34,542 nucleotides of DNA from Phallusia fumigata (Eukaryota > Chordata > Ascidiacea > Phlebobranchia > Ascidiidae), in NCBI GenBank assembly GCA_008931825.1, contig QXVZ01018800.1, positions 1 to 34,542 of the forward strand. Direction: 5' to 3'. The first letter of the stretch is position 1. Every line of letters starts with the position of its first letter. A program made the position numbers and the translations under genes. The notes below the pieces were generated by a model, which made no database searches, had not been told where the DNA came from, and saw only the letters and a list, made by a program, of their open reading frames with translations. Below, piece after piece: positions 1 through 11,000 of this stretch.

Positions 1-82
1 CGCGTTATAGCGGTTTTACAGTTTAGTAGCTACAATTCATTTCATCATATTCCACCATTTGAAAAGCGATATAGAAACTGAC

Positions 83-2469
83 CTTTCGATGAGCTGTAAA
101 TAGATGTTGATGACCAGAAGTCGTCGGAGGAACAATCGCTGTCAATGTTGCCTTCATGGATGGATGCGATCAGTGTCCAGCCTCCTCCAACTGAATTCAT
201 ATCGCAGTAGGTCTAAAAAAATTTCGTTACGAGAGAACTGTATTGAATCGCAGGACTGTGCGGTTTTAATAGGGTTTTGACTTTGTGCAGGTATTTTTGG
301 CTCGATAATGGTTTTAGTAATGATTTAGTTTAGTAATGATCATGCTCATTAAACCCAACCGAAATTTATGAAAGTAGCGATCGGCGCTTATTTTAACACC
401 GGTGACCGAACTGAAAAAGCCTGATTAAAAACTAGTTGTGTTAAATAATTATTACGTCACCAACACTCTTTGGCGCCCCCAGTGTTATTGTGTCGTGGCG
501 TTTGCATCTTGACGTGGCAGCGCGATAGTACTCGGGTAGAGAGTGTTGATTGGGTGTGGTGACGGAGATACGTTGTGCGAACGTCTGCTTTTATTTTGCT
601 GTTTTACCATTTTAATAAAGATTGCAACTACTGATATAAACTGCGGGTCTGTACCGAACAGTTGTACGTACAATTTTCATTTCAAAGTTACTTATTACAT
701 TACTGATGAATACAATCCATTATGAACCATGCTTTGCAAGTCCTGTGTTGACGAAAACGTTGGTACTTTCGTGTTTGTAATCGTGACAGTTATTTGGGAA
801 TATCCTGTGTCCACATGAGAATAAACGTAGTTTATCGTGACTATTTTAAACTACTCGTCAAGAGATCGAAACCAGTGTTACGCCAAACGTGACTTGGTAA
901 AAACTGCGGAGCGCCGATCTTATAATAAAGAAACAAGATGAGAAGAAAAGAAAATTTACGATTTCGAAGTCCCTGGTACAAAAAGTTTGGAAAAATCCCA
1001 TTGAAAAAAGTACGTGAAAATGATGCAATTTCGGCTGTTGTGGTCTTACGCGTCACGAAAACTGGTTTCAGTTAAAACCGGCGCTTTTCTGTAGCATAAA
1101 CGTATTGATAAAGTATGCAATTTGTTTTGGTGGTTTGCGAATCAAAATACCTTGGAGCGTTTAGTTTCTATGGTAAAACTGACAAAGCAATGCAAGTATT
1201 CGTTTTTCCTTACCTTCACTTCATAGTATTTAAAAGATACAAAGCATAATAGCTACGCATTTTAAAAGTTTCTTGTTATCGCAGCATTGCAGCAACATTG
1301 TCTTCGCAAATTCACGTCCTTACCTCAAACGGGTTTGTCATGAAAGAGGGTTGTAACATAACAAGCCCTGAACTTATGTGTCCCTTTTTAAAAGCATCCA
1401 AACAGGAGACAGGATACAATGTAATGTTGACACCGGAAACTTCTGCAAACAAGCGGTTCTAAATGATAAACGAAGTGGCTGAATACCGTAGAGATCTGCG
1501 GCTTAATAACGCACAAAATTTATCCGTTGTCCAAGGTTTTCAATGTTCGAAAGTTAGACTTGTATAGACTAAACACTGTATTTTGCCAAAAAAGTGTGAT
1601 ATTTCTTTTTTACCTGTGAGACAGTACATATTGGTGATGCAAAAAATGTGACAAGAAGCTTGTGACATTTAATCTCTTTGGCTGAGACGTTTCGAATATT
1701 TCTGTGTGTTTATTTATTTGAAAATTAGGTTACATTACTTCTTAGGCGCCACTTTTGGTAATTGAACAAAATTTAATGATGTCTTGAATAACCAAATCTG
1801 ATTTTACCACTATTCTTCTGCAAGTATGTTTGGCGTGCGGATACAATTTTAGTTTGCAAACATTTGCAAATCGTGTTCCTAACGTAGAAAAAGCGATGAA
1901 CTGTGGTATTAATTGCGTTTGCAATTAACTTAGTTGCGACATGACAATGACAAATGTTTACCCATGACTTGCGCAGCTTGGCTCCCTTCGGGATTGGCAC
2001 TCTCCTTGTTGTTTGTCACGTCCCTGGAAGTCTGCACGCAAAATCAAACGACTGAATCATCCGTCACTTTCCAGGGATCTTACTTAATAGTTCCAAACAC
2101 ACAGTTGACAGACTGTGTTGGGCCGTTAGTTACACGAAACTTATATGCCTTCTCGATACCGTGGTCAATGTTATATACCATGGTTGTTTCGTGTTGTTGA
2201 CTTACCAGGGATATTCCAAACGCCAGAGTGATAGCTATTAATCCGACAAGCAGAATAATTACTATGACAGCAATGTTGAAAGTCCACCCTCCCCTTTTTG
2301 GCTTTGTATCTGCAAAAGTTTGTTTTGTTAAATATAGCGAATAGCAGTTGAGTAAAAAGTTTAGAAATATACCTGAATGGAATTTGTGGTCATCCGTTTC
2401 TTGCAGGTTTCTGTATGTCCCGGCAGGTTCGACCAATACTTCGTCAGTTGCCAAGTTATAGGAAGGCAT
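83..2469 (-). CDS. Intelectin-like type II membrane lectin, 5' part (five exons; 3' end lies outside the window)
   Basis: Exons read on the minus strand: 2469-2373, 2309-2206, 2031-1962, 1442-1324 and 212-83. All have GT/AG borders and consistent phases (1, 0, 1, 0, 1), giving about 173 residues. Exon 1 encodes a 32-residue cytoplasmic tail starting MPSYNLATDE and containing YRNL followed by acidic residues. Exon 2 has basic KPKR and a hydrophobic helix ending LAFGISL. Exon 3 is a polar stalk. Exon 4 carries the family Cys (VSCLDAFKKG) and LQPSFMTNPFE. Exon 5 carries TYCDMNSVGGGWTLIASIHE, the fibrinogen-like/intelectin signature. Absence of a signal peptide and the single N-terminal helix predict a type II surface protein with an extracellular lectin domain. 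It aligns through these exons with the plus-strand gene starting at 8046, and is its divergent paralogue. The family call is strong; ligand and role cannot be judged because the C-terminal binding region is missing. Confidence 0.85.
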
Positions 2470-4226
2470 TTTTCAAACACAAGTTTTTGCAATAAAATAT
2501 AAATATTAACTGCAAATCTTTGGAAATAAAACAACCTAAAATCACTTTTTCTCGAGCACCACTTGTCTTGTGTTGGTCATCATGTGGTAGCAATGCTTAT
2601 CTTTGTCTGTTATGATTTTTCTGCCAAATGTATTTTTGTAGCTCAAAATAATTTACATTGGTTGAAAATTTATAAGCAAACCTTCTCTGAATGCATGTTC
2701 AAAGCTCACACTTATACATTAGTGAATACTGATAGTTTAATAAGGAAATAATAATAAAAAACTATTAATCCTCATGGAATTTGCCTTTCTATTTTCCTAA
2801 ATTGTACGTTGAATTTTTATAATAAACGTTTAAAAACTATTGCACAAAAACTCAACACCGTCCATTTCAACAGATCAAGCAGACTGAAAATCCGTTCACG
2901 ACTTTTGACATTGCACCACCTCGAGCAAACAACAATGATTGAGGAAATTTCCACGCCCGATCACTGTACGCGCTGCGCAGATACCCATCAAGCATTTCGT
3001 CAGATCTTTCGAAAAAACGTTCGAGAATTAAGCACGATCTGTTAAAATTTGGCATCCGGATACTGTGACGTCATTAAATCGCGTTTCGGTTCTTGTTGCT
3101 GCCAATGACTGCACGACTTCGTTGTTTGGAATTAACGGCCACAAACAAAAGGCTGTGTTTGGAAATATACCGTGCGCAGAATGTTTAATTTTATTTATCT
3201 TTTTGTATGAAAACCTATTCTATTTCTTTTTGGTCCGGGGTTCTTATTTGATCCACACAACGGGTGTTGTCTCGTATACTATAACTTGATTTGCATTTAC
3301 CCTTGGTTAAAACGTTCAATCAAGGTTTTATCCTATATCTACTGTCATGCTGATTAGAGGTTTGGTCTTTTAATGTATACATTTACTTCTAACGCTTATT
3401 CCAGAAAAAGCATTTTTCGTAACCGGACTACGCGTGTAATTGTTTAACTTGCACAAAAAAGATTAAATTTAACTCATTACCGCTATCTTCAACAAATACA
3501 AATGTATAAATCGAGGTCCACTCACACTGCAAAAATGTGCTGCAGGGTGGCGCTAGAGAAACGCTTTACAGCATTTTTAACGTACTCGAACACAACCCAA
3601 CATTCTGTAGCAGCCATGGAGATTTAAACCGTTTTTGTTTCTGTTAAGTTTTTTTTAAATGTCCAAACCGTGCCGAATATTTCCATTTTTACTAGTGGAA
3701 ACCACCACAATCACAATTTGAATATTGGAGATACGGTTGGGAGGGGACTTGGTTAGATAAGGTCGATGATTTGTACAACACAACACAATCCCTGTTTGAA
3801 GCACAAAGACAGATTAGCTCATAAACGTTGAAATCGTTTGCAGCATTTTTAACACTGGCCAACTTTGCATGTTCTAAAACGTTCAGTTGTATTTGGGCCA
3901 CAAATGTTCTGTATTTTGTGTTCTTCTTTTTGGTCTTCACAAACTCTAAAAAGCTATGTAAACCACCCTAATTTGTTTTCTGTATTTACCTGTCACCTTG
4001 AAAATGTAGTTATCTGAAAGCCACAATCGCATTGTATTGTTGCTATGTAATTTTGACGACTATCGTTTTGCAAATGGCAGTAAGTGATAACCTGAATGGT
4101 GATTCGGTATACGGCAGTCATGTTTTTTTAGCAATATGGTTTGTTTGATGAAATGAATAAATGGTGGCGCAAGAGGAATGAGTTGCGCGAATTTCATTTG
4201 AAAGTTTTCCATTTAAATGGGCTTAT

Positions 4227-5400
4227 GTGGAGAAAATCGCAGCAATCTTAATGTATGGAAACGTTAAAACCAAGGAAGCAAGGCAAATTTTTCATAAATC
4301 CTCCAGCACGTGTTTGGGGTTTAATAACCCGATATTATGTTGTACCCCAACTGTTTTACTACCGTCGAAGGTAAGACGCGAAAACAAACTTATCGGGTTT
4401 GCCCATTGTAGATGTTTCTATTGACAAGCAACGATAACCTAAACTGGATTCGTTTCAAGCCGGAGAACACAATAGCTATTTTTATGTTAAATGTGTGTTA
4501 TTTCACAACATGGAGTTAAACTGCCTTCGGCCGAAGCGCTTTGTTGTTTTGAAAAGATGCCTAATGGTGGGTACAATTAGGTACGCTCCCTCGTATACAA
4601 AGTCGTTGCTGGTTCAACCTGCCAGCGATCCCTCGCAAAGTCTTTACCGAAAGTATAATGAAATAAATACAAAGGAGGCTGTTGCTATGGTGATCTTTTT
4701 TAACTTAGCAAACTCCCCGTAGGTTCTGTAACAATGGAAGACTTGAACATACCGCCGGGCAAAAGCAAGTGATTTATTGTCGAGTCAGCTAAAGTTAAGC
4801 CAAAATATTAGAAAATACGTTTCGAATGTTGGCTATTTCCAATTGAGTATTACTCCGGTGTTTCATTACACTATTTGTGATGACTCGATTGATAAACTAC
4901 TGCAACGCGTTTGTGTTCTTATTCCATTTTATGATTGTCTCTTTTAGGGGGAATTGGCTGTAATCAAGGCATTGCAGCCATACATGTGCAATAACAATTT
5001 AATGTTTTGATTGGTATTGTTGGTGACAATGGTGTTTTTAACATCAAATGAATAAACATGTATGTTTTTACCGAGTTGTTCATAGGGCGTATTTCACAAA
5101 CATTTTGTTCCGGAATAGCTGAAGAACCCAAAAAGAGCTTGTGGTTTACACAGCAGAACAAAGGTCAGGTTTAGTTAGCAGCACGATGAAACTTGACACA
5201 GTAAATGTTGTTGGAAATAACGCTACCGTTAACCGCGTCTGGTGTGAATCCTGCTTAACAATTCACTTGAACGGTGATTGGGCAAAGATTGGGGTGTGTT
5301 GCTTTCAGTATCTTGTTTTTTGTTCGACAATCTTGACGTTGATTGGTCCGGGAATGGGTGCAGCAAACTTTGGCAGAAGCGTCTGCTTTCGATGAGTTTG
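4227..5400 (+). repeat. Diverged tandem repeat, unit A
   Basis: Shares ordered landmarks with 5401-6340: tgtggagaaaa (4226 and 5401), ctatttccaattgagtatt (about 4833 and 5776), a shared ATGAATAAA stretch followed by catagggcg (about 5081 and 6044), and an acgctgattgg-like stretch near each end. The offset varies between 0.94 and 1.17 kb, so the copies have diverged and gained indels. No coding capacity is evident. Boundaries are approximate. Confidence 0.6.
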
Positions 5401-6340
5401 TGTGGAGAAAACCACAGCAACCCTGATAAATAGAAACGCCGAGTTTTTATTTGTCATACACGGGATGTTTGTTTCCCGACGCAACGGAACGGTTTAATTC
5501 GTTTCACAAAGAGTAACCTAATACTATGGGAACGCTACAAAGGTTACAAAAGCCGTTGCTAAAGCGAATGATTGTTTACCTCGCAACGGCGCTCACGATC
5601 TCTATTACTTTTCGGAAAGGATGATGAAATGATTACGAAGGCTGTCGCTATGGTGTTTATGTTACTTTACAATCTTTCCGTAGGTTCTGTTGCTATTACT
5701 GTCTAGGACATACTCATTGCTGGTGTCAACTCAAGGCCATCAGTAAGAGTTAAATGTTCGTTTTTCGGATGTTTGCTATTTCCAATTGAGTATTTTCCAG
5801 ATGTTTTACTGCATTCTTTATGATGACTGGTAAATTGCTATGCGGGCTCTAACTCCAATTTTTGATTGCCTGCTTTTTTATTTGCATTTGCCTGTAATCA
5901 AAGCATTTCAGCAATATATGTACCATTACATTTTAATGTGTCGGTTAGTACTGTATGTAAGAAATGGGTTTTTACTCCAAATAAAAAAACGAACAGCGTT
6001 TTAACACCTGATGAATAAAAGTGCATGTTTGTACCCAGTTGTGCATAGGGCGTGTTTCACGAACATCTTGATCAACGATAGCTTTTAATGAAGATCCCAC
6101 GGACAAAGCTTGTAGTTTATACAAAATAGGGCGCAGGGCGAGTTTCATTAGCAAAGTGATGTAACATGATACAATAGCATGAAACGTCATTTGAAATAGG
6201 TGTAACTAATAACTGTAAACGATGGATTTTCAGCAATTTGTACTTGTATGATGATTTTGACGCTGATTGGTAGCAAGATTGGTAGAGTTTAGGCGATTAC
6301 AAGCAACGTAATGTGAGCCTGCTTTTAACGTTTGTAATCG
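5401..6340 (+). repeat. Diverged tandem repeat, unit B
   Basis: Second copy of the unit at 4227-5400, recognised by the same ordered landmarks. It ends around a stretch resembling attttgacgctgattggtagcaag, comparable with gacgttgattggtccggg near the end of unit A. Right boundary uncertain. Confidence 0.55.
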
Positions 6341-6760
6341 TATCCATATTACTCATTGCAACAATAGCGGAATTTTTCCAAATTGATAACTATGTTCCAA
6401 ACTAAAAAAAGCCTGGTTTGTGTTTCTGTGGATTCGGACAGAGCCATGTTTACGGTGTAACGATGCCTGGTTAATAAAGGAGACCACTCAACTTGTTTAT
6501 GGCGTAAACACAGCAAAGAAAAGTTACTTTATTGTGTAAAAAACGTTCAAGCAAACGTCGTGTTTTAAAATGAATATAATTGAAAGTGGTATACTTTTCG
6601 CATGAATAAATGTGCTTGCGAAAACAATGAAAAAGGGACGTTCATTGATGCGCACAAAATAACTGTGTATGTAGTGTATCGGTGACGACAATCACCTCAT
6701 GGCTGTAGTGTATGGTATATTCGTTCCCGATTGGACTTGCTGAAAACAAAGCATACCTAC

Positions 6761-6880
6761 AGACAGTGCCCACTGTTTCGGCCTATAAATCAGTGCAGCT
6801 GGTGACAAGACATTGGCCGTTTAGGCTAGTGTAGCCAGATTACGGCACTCCAGTTTGTTGAGAGTGACAGGCTGAAAACC
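6761..6880 (+). mobile_element. Partial fold-back (MITE-like) element
   Basis: Bases from 6761 (gacagtgcccactgtttcgg) through cagtgcagctggtgacaag and ggccgtttaggctag match the arms of the complete fold-back element at 27958-28113. The centre ggctagtgtagcc is a short palindrome at the same relative position. The second arm is badly decayed, so the right boundary is approximate. Confidence 0.6.
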
Positions 6881-7743
6881 CATACCTCACGTCACCTATT
6901 CGATGCCACAACTTGGACATAAACTACAAAAATACAATTTTTACTGGCTGCAGCTCACAAATAGTTGTAATAGCTCTTTGCTATTGTAAAGCATACCTAA
7001 TTTCACACCTTTCTTGGGGACAAAGTTGTCCCGTATGGACATACAATTTGTTATTTGTTGTGTAATCCTCGTTTTTGTGCAAGTTACTACCCTTAAGTTA
7101 ATATTATCTAAACATGCTTAGGCAAACGGGGGTGTGGTTTAGGCAATGCGGTCTGATTGGCACTTGTAGAAATTATAGCTATGCGCAACGCTAACAAAGG
7201 TGTGTGTCTGCTAAATCCTTCGATCGGGGGTCTAGGCGTGTTTTTTATTTTCTGTTTGCTGGCGAGTGACGCAACCGAACGCGCGACATGATTAATTACC
7301 AATTGACGTCATTTCCACATGTACGTCTGTCTGGGGATCACTTCGTTCTGACTGAAAATTTCTGGAACAAATTGTGCGTGTGCTTTTTTTATCCTTGCAT
7401 GAAATGCGCTTGTGCTTTCTTAAGCATGTGTCCGTGAAATCACCGCAGAAAAAAGTATCGACGCCCATTAAGTCTTTCCCGCTCTAATGCAAATTGGCAA
7501 CAGGATATTTGTTTTTTATTAAATTTGAGAATTCGATTTTGTGACCCCACCCAAATAGCTAATAAAGATAAAAACAACACCAATCTTATTTTGTTTGATG
7601 GAAAACACTAGGTCAAAGAGCGAGTATGTAAACCAGTAGCAGCAACATGTCCCTCGTAGCATTTGAAACAAATATTTGTGGAGGAGCTGTAAGGCTTATG
7701 TTTAATGAATGATATTCGTGACCCAAGGCCGTCTACAAACGGG

Positions 7744-7750
7744 TATAAAA
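7744..7750 (+). promoter_or_regulatory. Possible TATA box of the plus-strand intelectin-like gene
   Basis: TATAAAA in the context gggtataaaatg lies about 300 bp before the ATG at 8046. If used, the 5'UTR would be about 270 nt. A good splice acceptor (ttgccatccag, near 8006) lies between it and the ATG, so the leader may instead be spliced. No transcript start can be proved from sequence. Confidence 0.3.
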
Positions 7751-8045
7751 TGTATTTCAATCGATCAAAAGAGTTTAAAATTGCTGCAGACATCGGTCAT
7801 TAAGATATCGGGAGTTTTTCAAAGCGCTCCGTCGACAGACCGCGGCGTCAGTTTCGCTGGAGTTTGAAGGCGCACGAAAATAAATCCGAAAACATCACGA
7901 TTCGCTGCGTTCGCGCTTCATGCGGAAATACATCATAAGACGGCTGAGGAGGAGTCTTCCTATTTGAGCACGATTTTCGTGTGTTGCTGCTTATTTTGCC
8001 ATCCAGTCGAAGAGCAAAAGGTTGCTGTTTTAGTAAAGGGGCGTA

Positions 8046-11000
8046 ATGACTACAAACGGCTTCTCGTCAGGGGATTACGATTTGACTCCATCGTCGATGA
8101 AATACAAGACCTTGGATGAGGACGTGGCACCTACAAACATCCAACAGCAGCAAACAGGTACTTTTATTTCATTTTTGAGTAACGCTGTTGTAAAAACTCA
8201 GGACTATGTTGGGCTTGGAGCCTCATCAATAGAAAAGGCAATAGAAAACTGTTGATATTTTTCACAACCTTCCCCTATTTTTTCTAGTCGTTTTAAGCAA
8301 CACAAGTCATTTCTAAAACGTGTTTGGGTAAATCTCTCTGTTTCTCTAATTAAAATTCTCTGATTTCTCTTTGATTTCGATTGAAATTAACTTTTCAACT
8401 TTTGTTCGTGCTTAGAAATGAAGCAACCAAATAAGAAATGTGGAGGAACACCGTGTACTTTAAAAGAATGGTTGTTCATCGGCCTTGTGTTCATTCTGAT
8501 TGTACTGGTCCTAGCCTTTGGCATAGCTTCGGTATGTATTTTAGAACCGACTAAAACAAACATGTTTTTATTACAAGAGTCTGTCAGACAATGTGTTTAA
8601 TAGTAATCATCAGGAAAAGTGTGTCGCTTATATTTAGTTAATTCAGCCTCAGTATGTATCCTTATTTTCGTTAATCAACCTAAATATGAACGTTTCTTTA
8701 AATCCTAGAATCACCCACAAACCACCAGTAGAGGAGGTTTGTCGCCACAAACAGGTGGTGTGAGTGGAAACCTTCCAAAGTCTTGTGCTGATGCCTTGAA
8801 ACAGGGAATAACCAAATCAGGAATCGCTACGATACAACCTGACAAGACCATGAAACCTTTTGAGGTAACATACTGATTTATTCGAAAATGACGTAAAATG
8901 CCTTAACTGTTGCAACGTTCTTTTAAGAAGTTTTTGTCGTTAACGCAATTGTTTTGCGTTTGTAAAACTGTTGTTTCAAATTGTTAGTGGCCAGAAGTTT
9001 GAAAGCACTATTTAAGCAGTGAGAAAACTTTAGTTTCTAAATTAAAAATGCCTGCAGTGAAACCTTACTTTAATTGATAGGTTTACTGCGAAATGACAGC
9101 TGCCGGAGGTGGATGGACCATGATTTCATCCATCCACGAAGATGACATCTCACAAAAGTGTGGATCTGGAGATATGTGGTCATCCTCATCCAGGAGCTCG
9201 TCCAACGGTTAGTTTTGAAATCAAGAACTTCTTTTTAACGATTTCAACTTTTGGGGTCGCCCTTGATACCCTTATAAGCTACATACCTGGGAATTAGTTT
9301 TACATACAACCCCCTTAGTTTCATTTGTTTATTTGCCCCCCGAAGGCCACCATTACTTATGACCTGTGGCGGGACAATTGATCCAGAGACACATACTAAA
9401 AAACGCATCAGACTGGAAATCAAGTGCGTGGTGTCCAGTCTCTGCATTTGAATGCAAAGTATCTAAGCCACGCCCGCCTTCCCAAAAGACACACAGTCTT
9501 CTCTACCATAGCGTTTGGCGTCTTTGTTATATGTCAACGAAGGGCATCGGAAGCTGCAGACAGCAATGGCATTGGCTGCATCGAAGATTAATTGTCTTAA
9601 CTGCGACTATTTTAGGGTTGCAAATGTGTAAAGTAATCACGCTCATAAAAAGAGACTTTGATGTCGGCGGCTTTACAGTCTTGCAGGCCATATTAAAAAA
9701 TAACTTAAAAATCCACTTTTCCAAAAGGAATCCAACACCGTTTTAAGGTACATCGTGAAAAAGTTGGTCAAAATACACTCAATTGCTTGAATGTTGATGT
9801 AATCTTACCCCCAGCCTTGCAAGCGCAATATCAAACCAAAGACTTTCCACGTGTTTGCGTGCAAATAACTTAGGGACAACCTGCAGGGATCCCCGCGTTT
9901 AAGATATATTCCTGTCCTTCAGNAAGAACTTCTTTTTAACGATTTCAACTTTTGTTGTCGCCCTTGATACCCTTATAAGCTACATACCTGGAAATTAGTT
10001 TTACTTACAACCCACATAGTTTCATTTGTTTATTTGTCCCCCGAAGGCCACCATTACTGATGACCTGTGGCGGGACAATTGATTCAGTGACACATACTAA
10101 AAAACGCATCAGACTGGAAATAAAGTGCCTGGAGTCCAGTCTCTGCATTTGAATGCAAAGTATCTAAGCCACGCCCGCCTTCCCAAAAGACCCACAGTCT
10201 TCTTTACCATAGCGTTTGGCGTCTTTGTTGTATGTCATTGAAGGGCATCGGAAGCTGCAGACAGCAATGGCATTGGCTGCATCCAAGATTAATTGTCCTA
10301 ACTGCGACTATTTTAGGGTTGCAAATGTGTAAAGTAATCACGCTCATAAAAAGAGACTTTGATGTCGACGGCTTTACAGTCTTGCAGGCCATATTAAAAA
10401 AATAACTTAAAAATCTACTTTTCCAAAAGGAATCCAACACCGTTTTAAGGTATATCGTGAAAAAGTTGGTCAAAATTCACTCAATTACTTGAATGTTGAT
10501 GTAATCTTACCCCAGCCTTACAAGCGCAATATCATACCAAAGACTTTCCACGTGTTTACGTGCAAATAACTTAGGTACAACCTACAGAGATCCCCGCGTT
10601 TAAGATATATTCCTGTCCTTCAGCGGAACATTGACTAAGCCTCAATGTAGGATCATTTGCTCCCAGTGCCTTGCGTTTACTGCCACTACTACTACTACGG
10701 ATCGCAAAGACCGGACCCCGTTAACTCGGGAAGTTTCTCTTCTGAAGGTTTTCAACACTGGAAGAACTTGGTGACTTTTGGCGAGCCGAGTGCAGCGACC
10801 AGTGCCGATTACAAAAGCAAAGCCTACTACTCAGTACCGGTAAGTATCTCGTTTGCAATATTTGGCAGACATCAGGCATGTACTTAAATTTATATGTCAT
10901 TATTCGAAAGTATCATGTTATGTACACATAGTCTTTTTCCATCTTGCTAAAGTTGTTACTTAGTGTATTTCACCTTTTTTGCTTAAAGTTGTTTAAATAT

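Larger units (their letters stand above)
2470..8045. other. Intergenic region between the two divergent intelectin-like genes
   Basis: This 5.6 kb separates the two start codons and should hold the promoters of both genes. I see no convincing exon in it. It contains a diverged tandem repeat (about 4227-6340) and half of a fold-back element (from 6761). A possible TATA box lies about 300 bp before the plus-strand gene. Just upstream of the minus-strand ATG, the minus strand reads tttgcag (near 2512), which could be a 5'UTR cis- or trans-splice acceptor. Confidence 0.6.

Noticed and set aside
1200..1260. Donor-like sequence on the minus strand near 1212 considered as the end of a lectin exon
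   Set aside because: The in-frame stretch is only about 40 bp before a stop, whereas the segment at 1324-1442 matches the paralogue's Cys exon residue by residue.
9366..9746. 126-codon ORF in intron 4
   Set aside because: It lies wholly inside the duplicated intron segment and is not preserved at full length in the second copy, so it is not under coding constraint.
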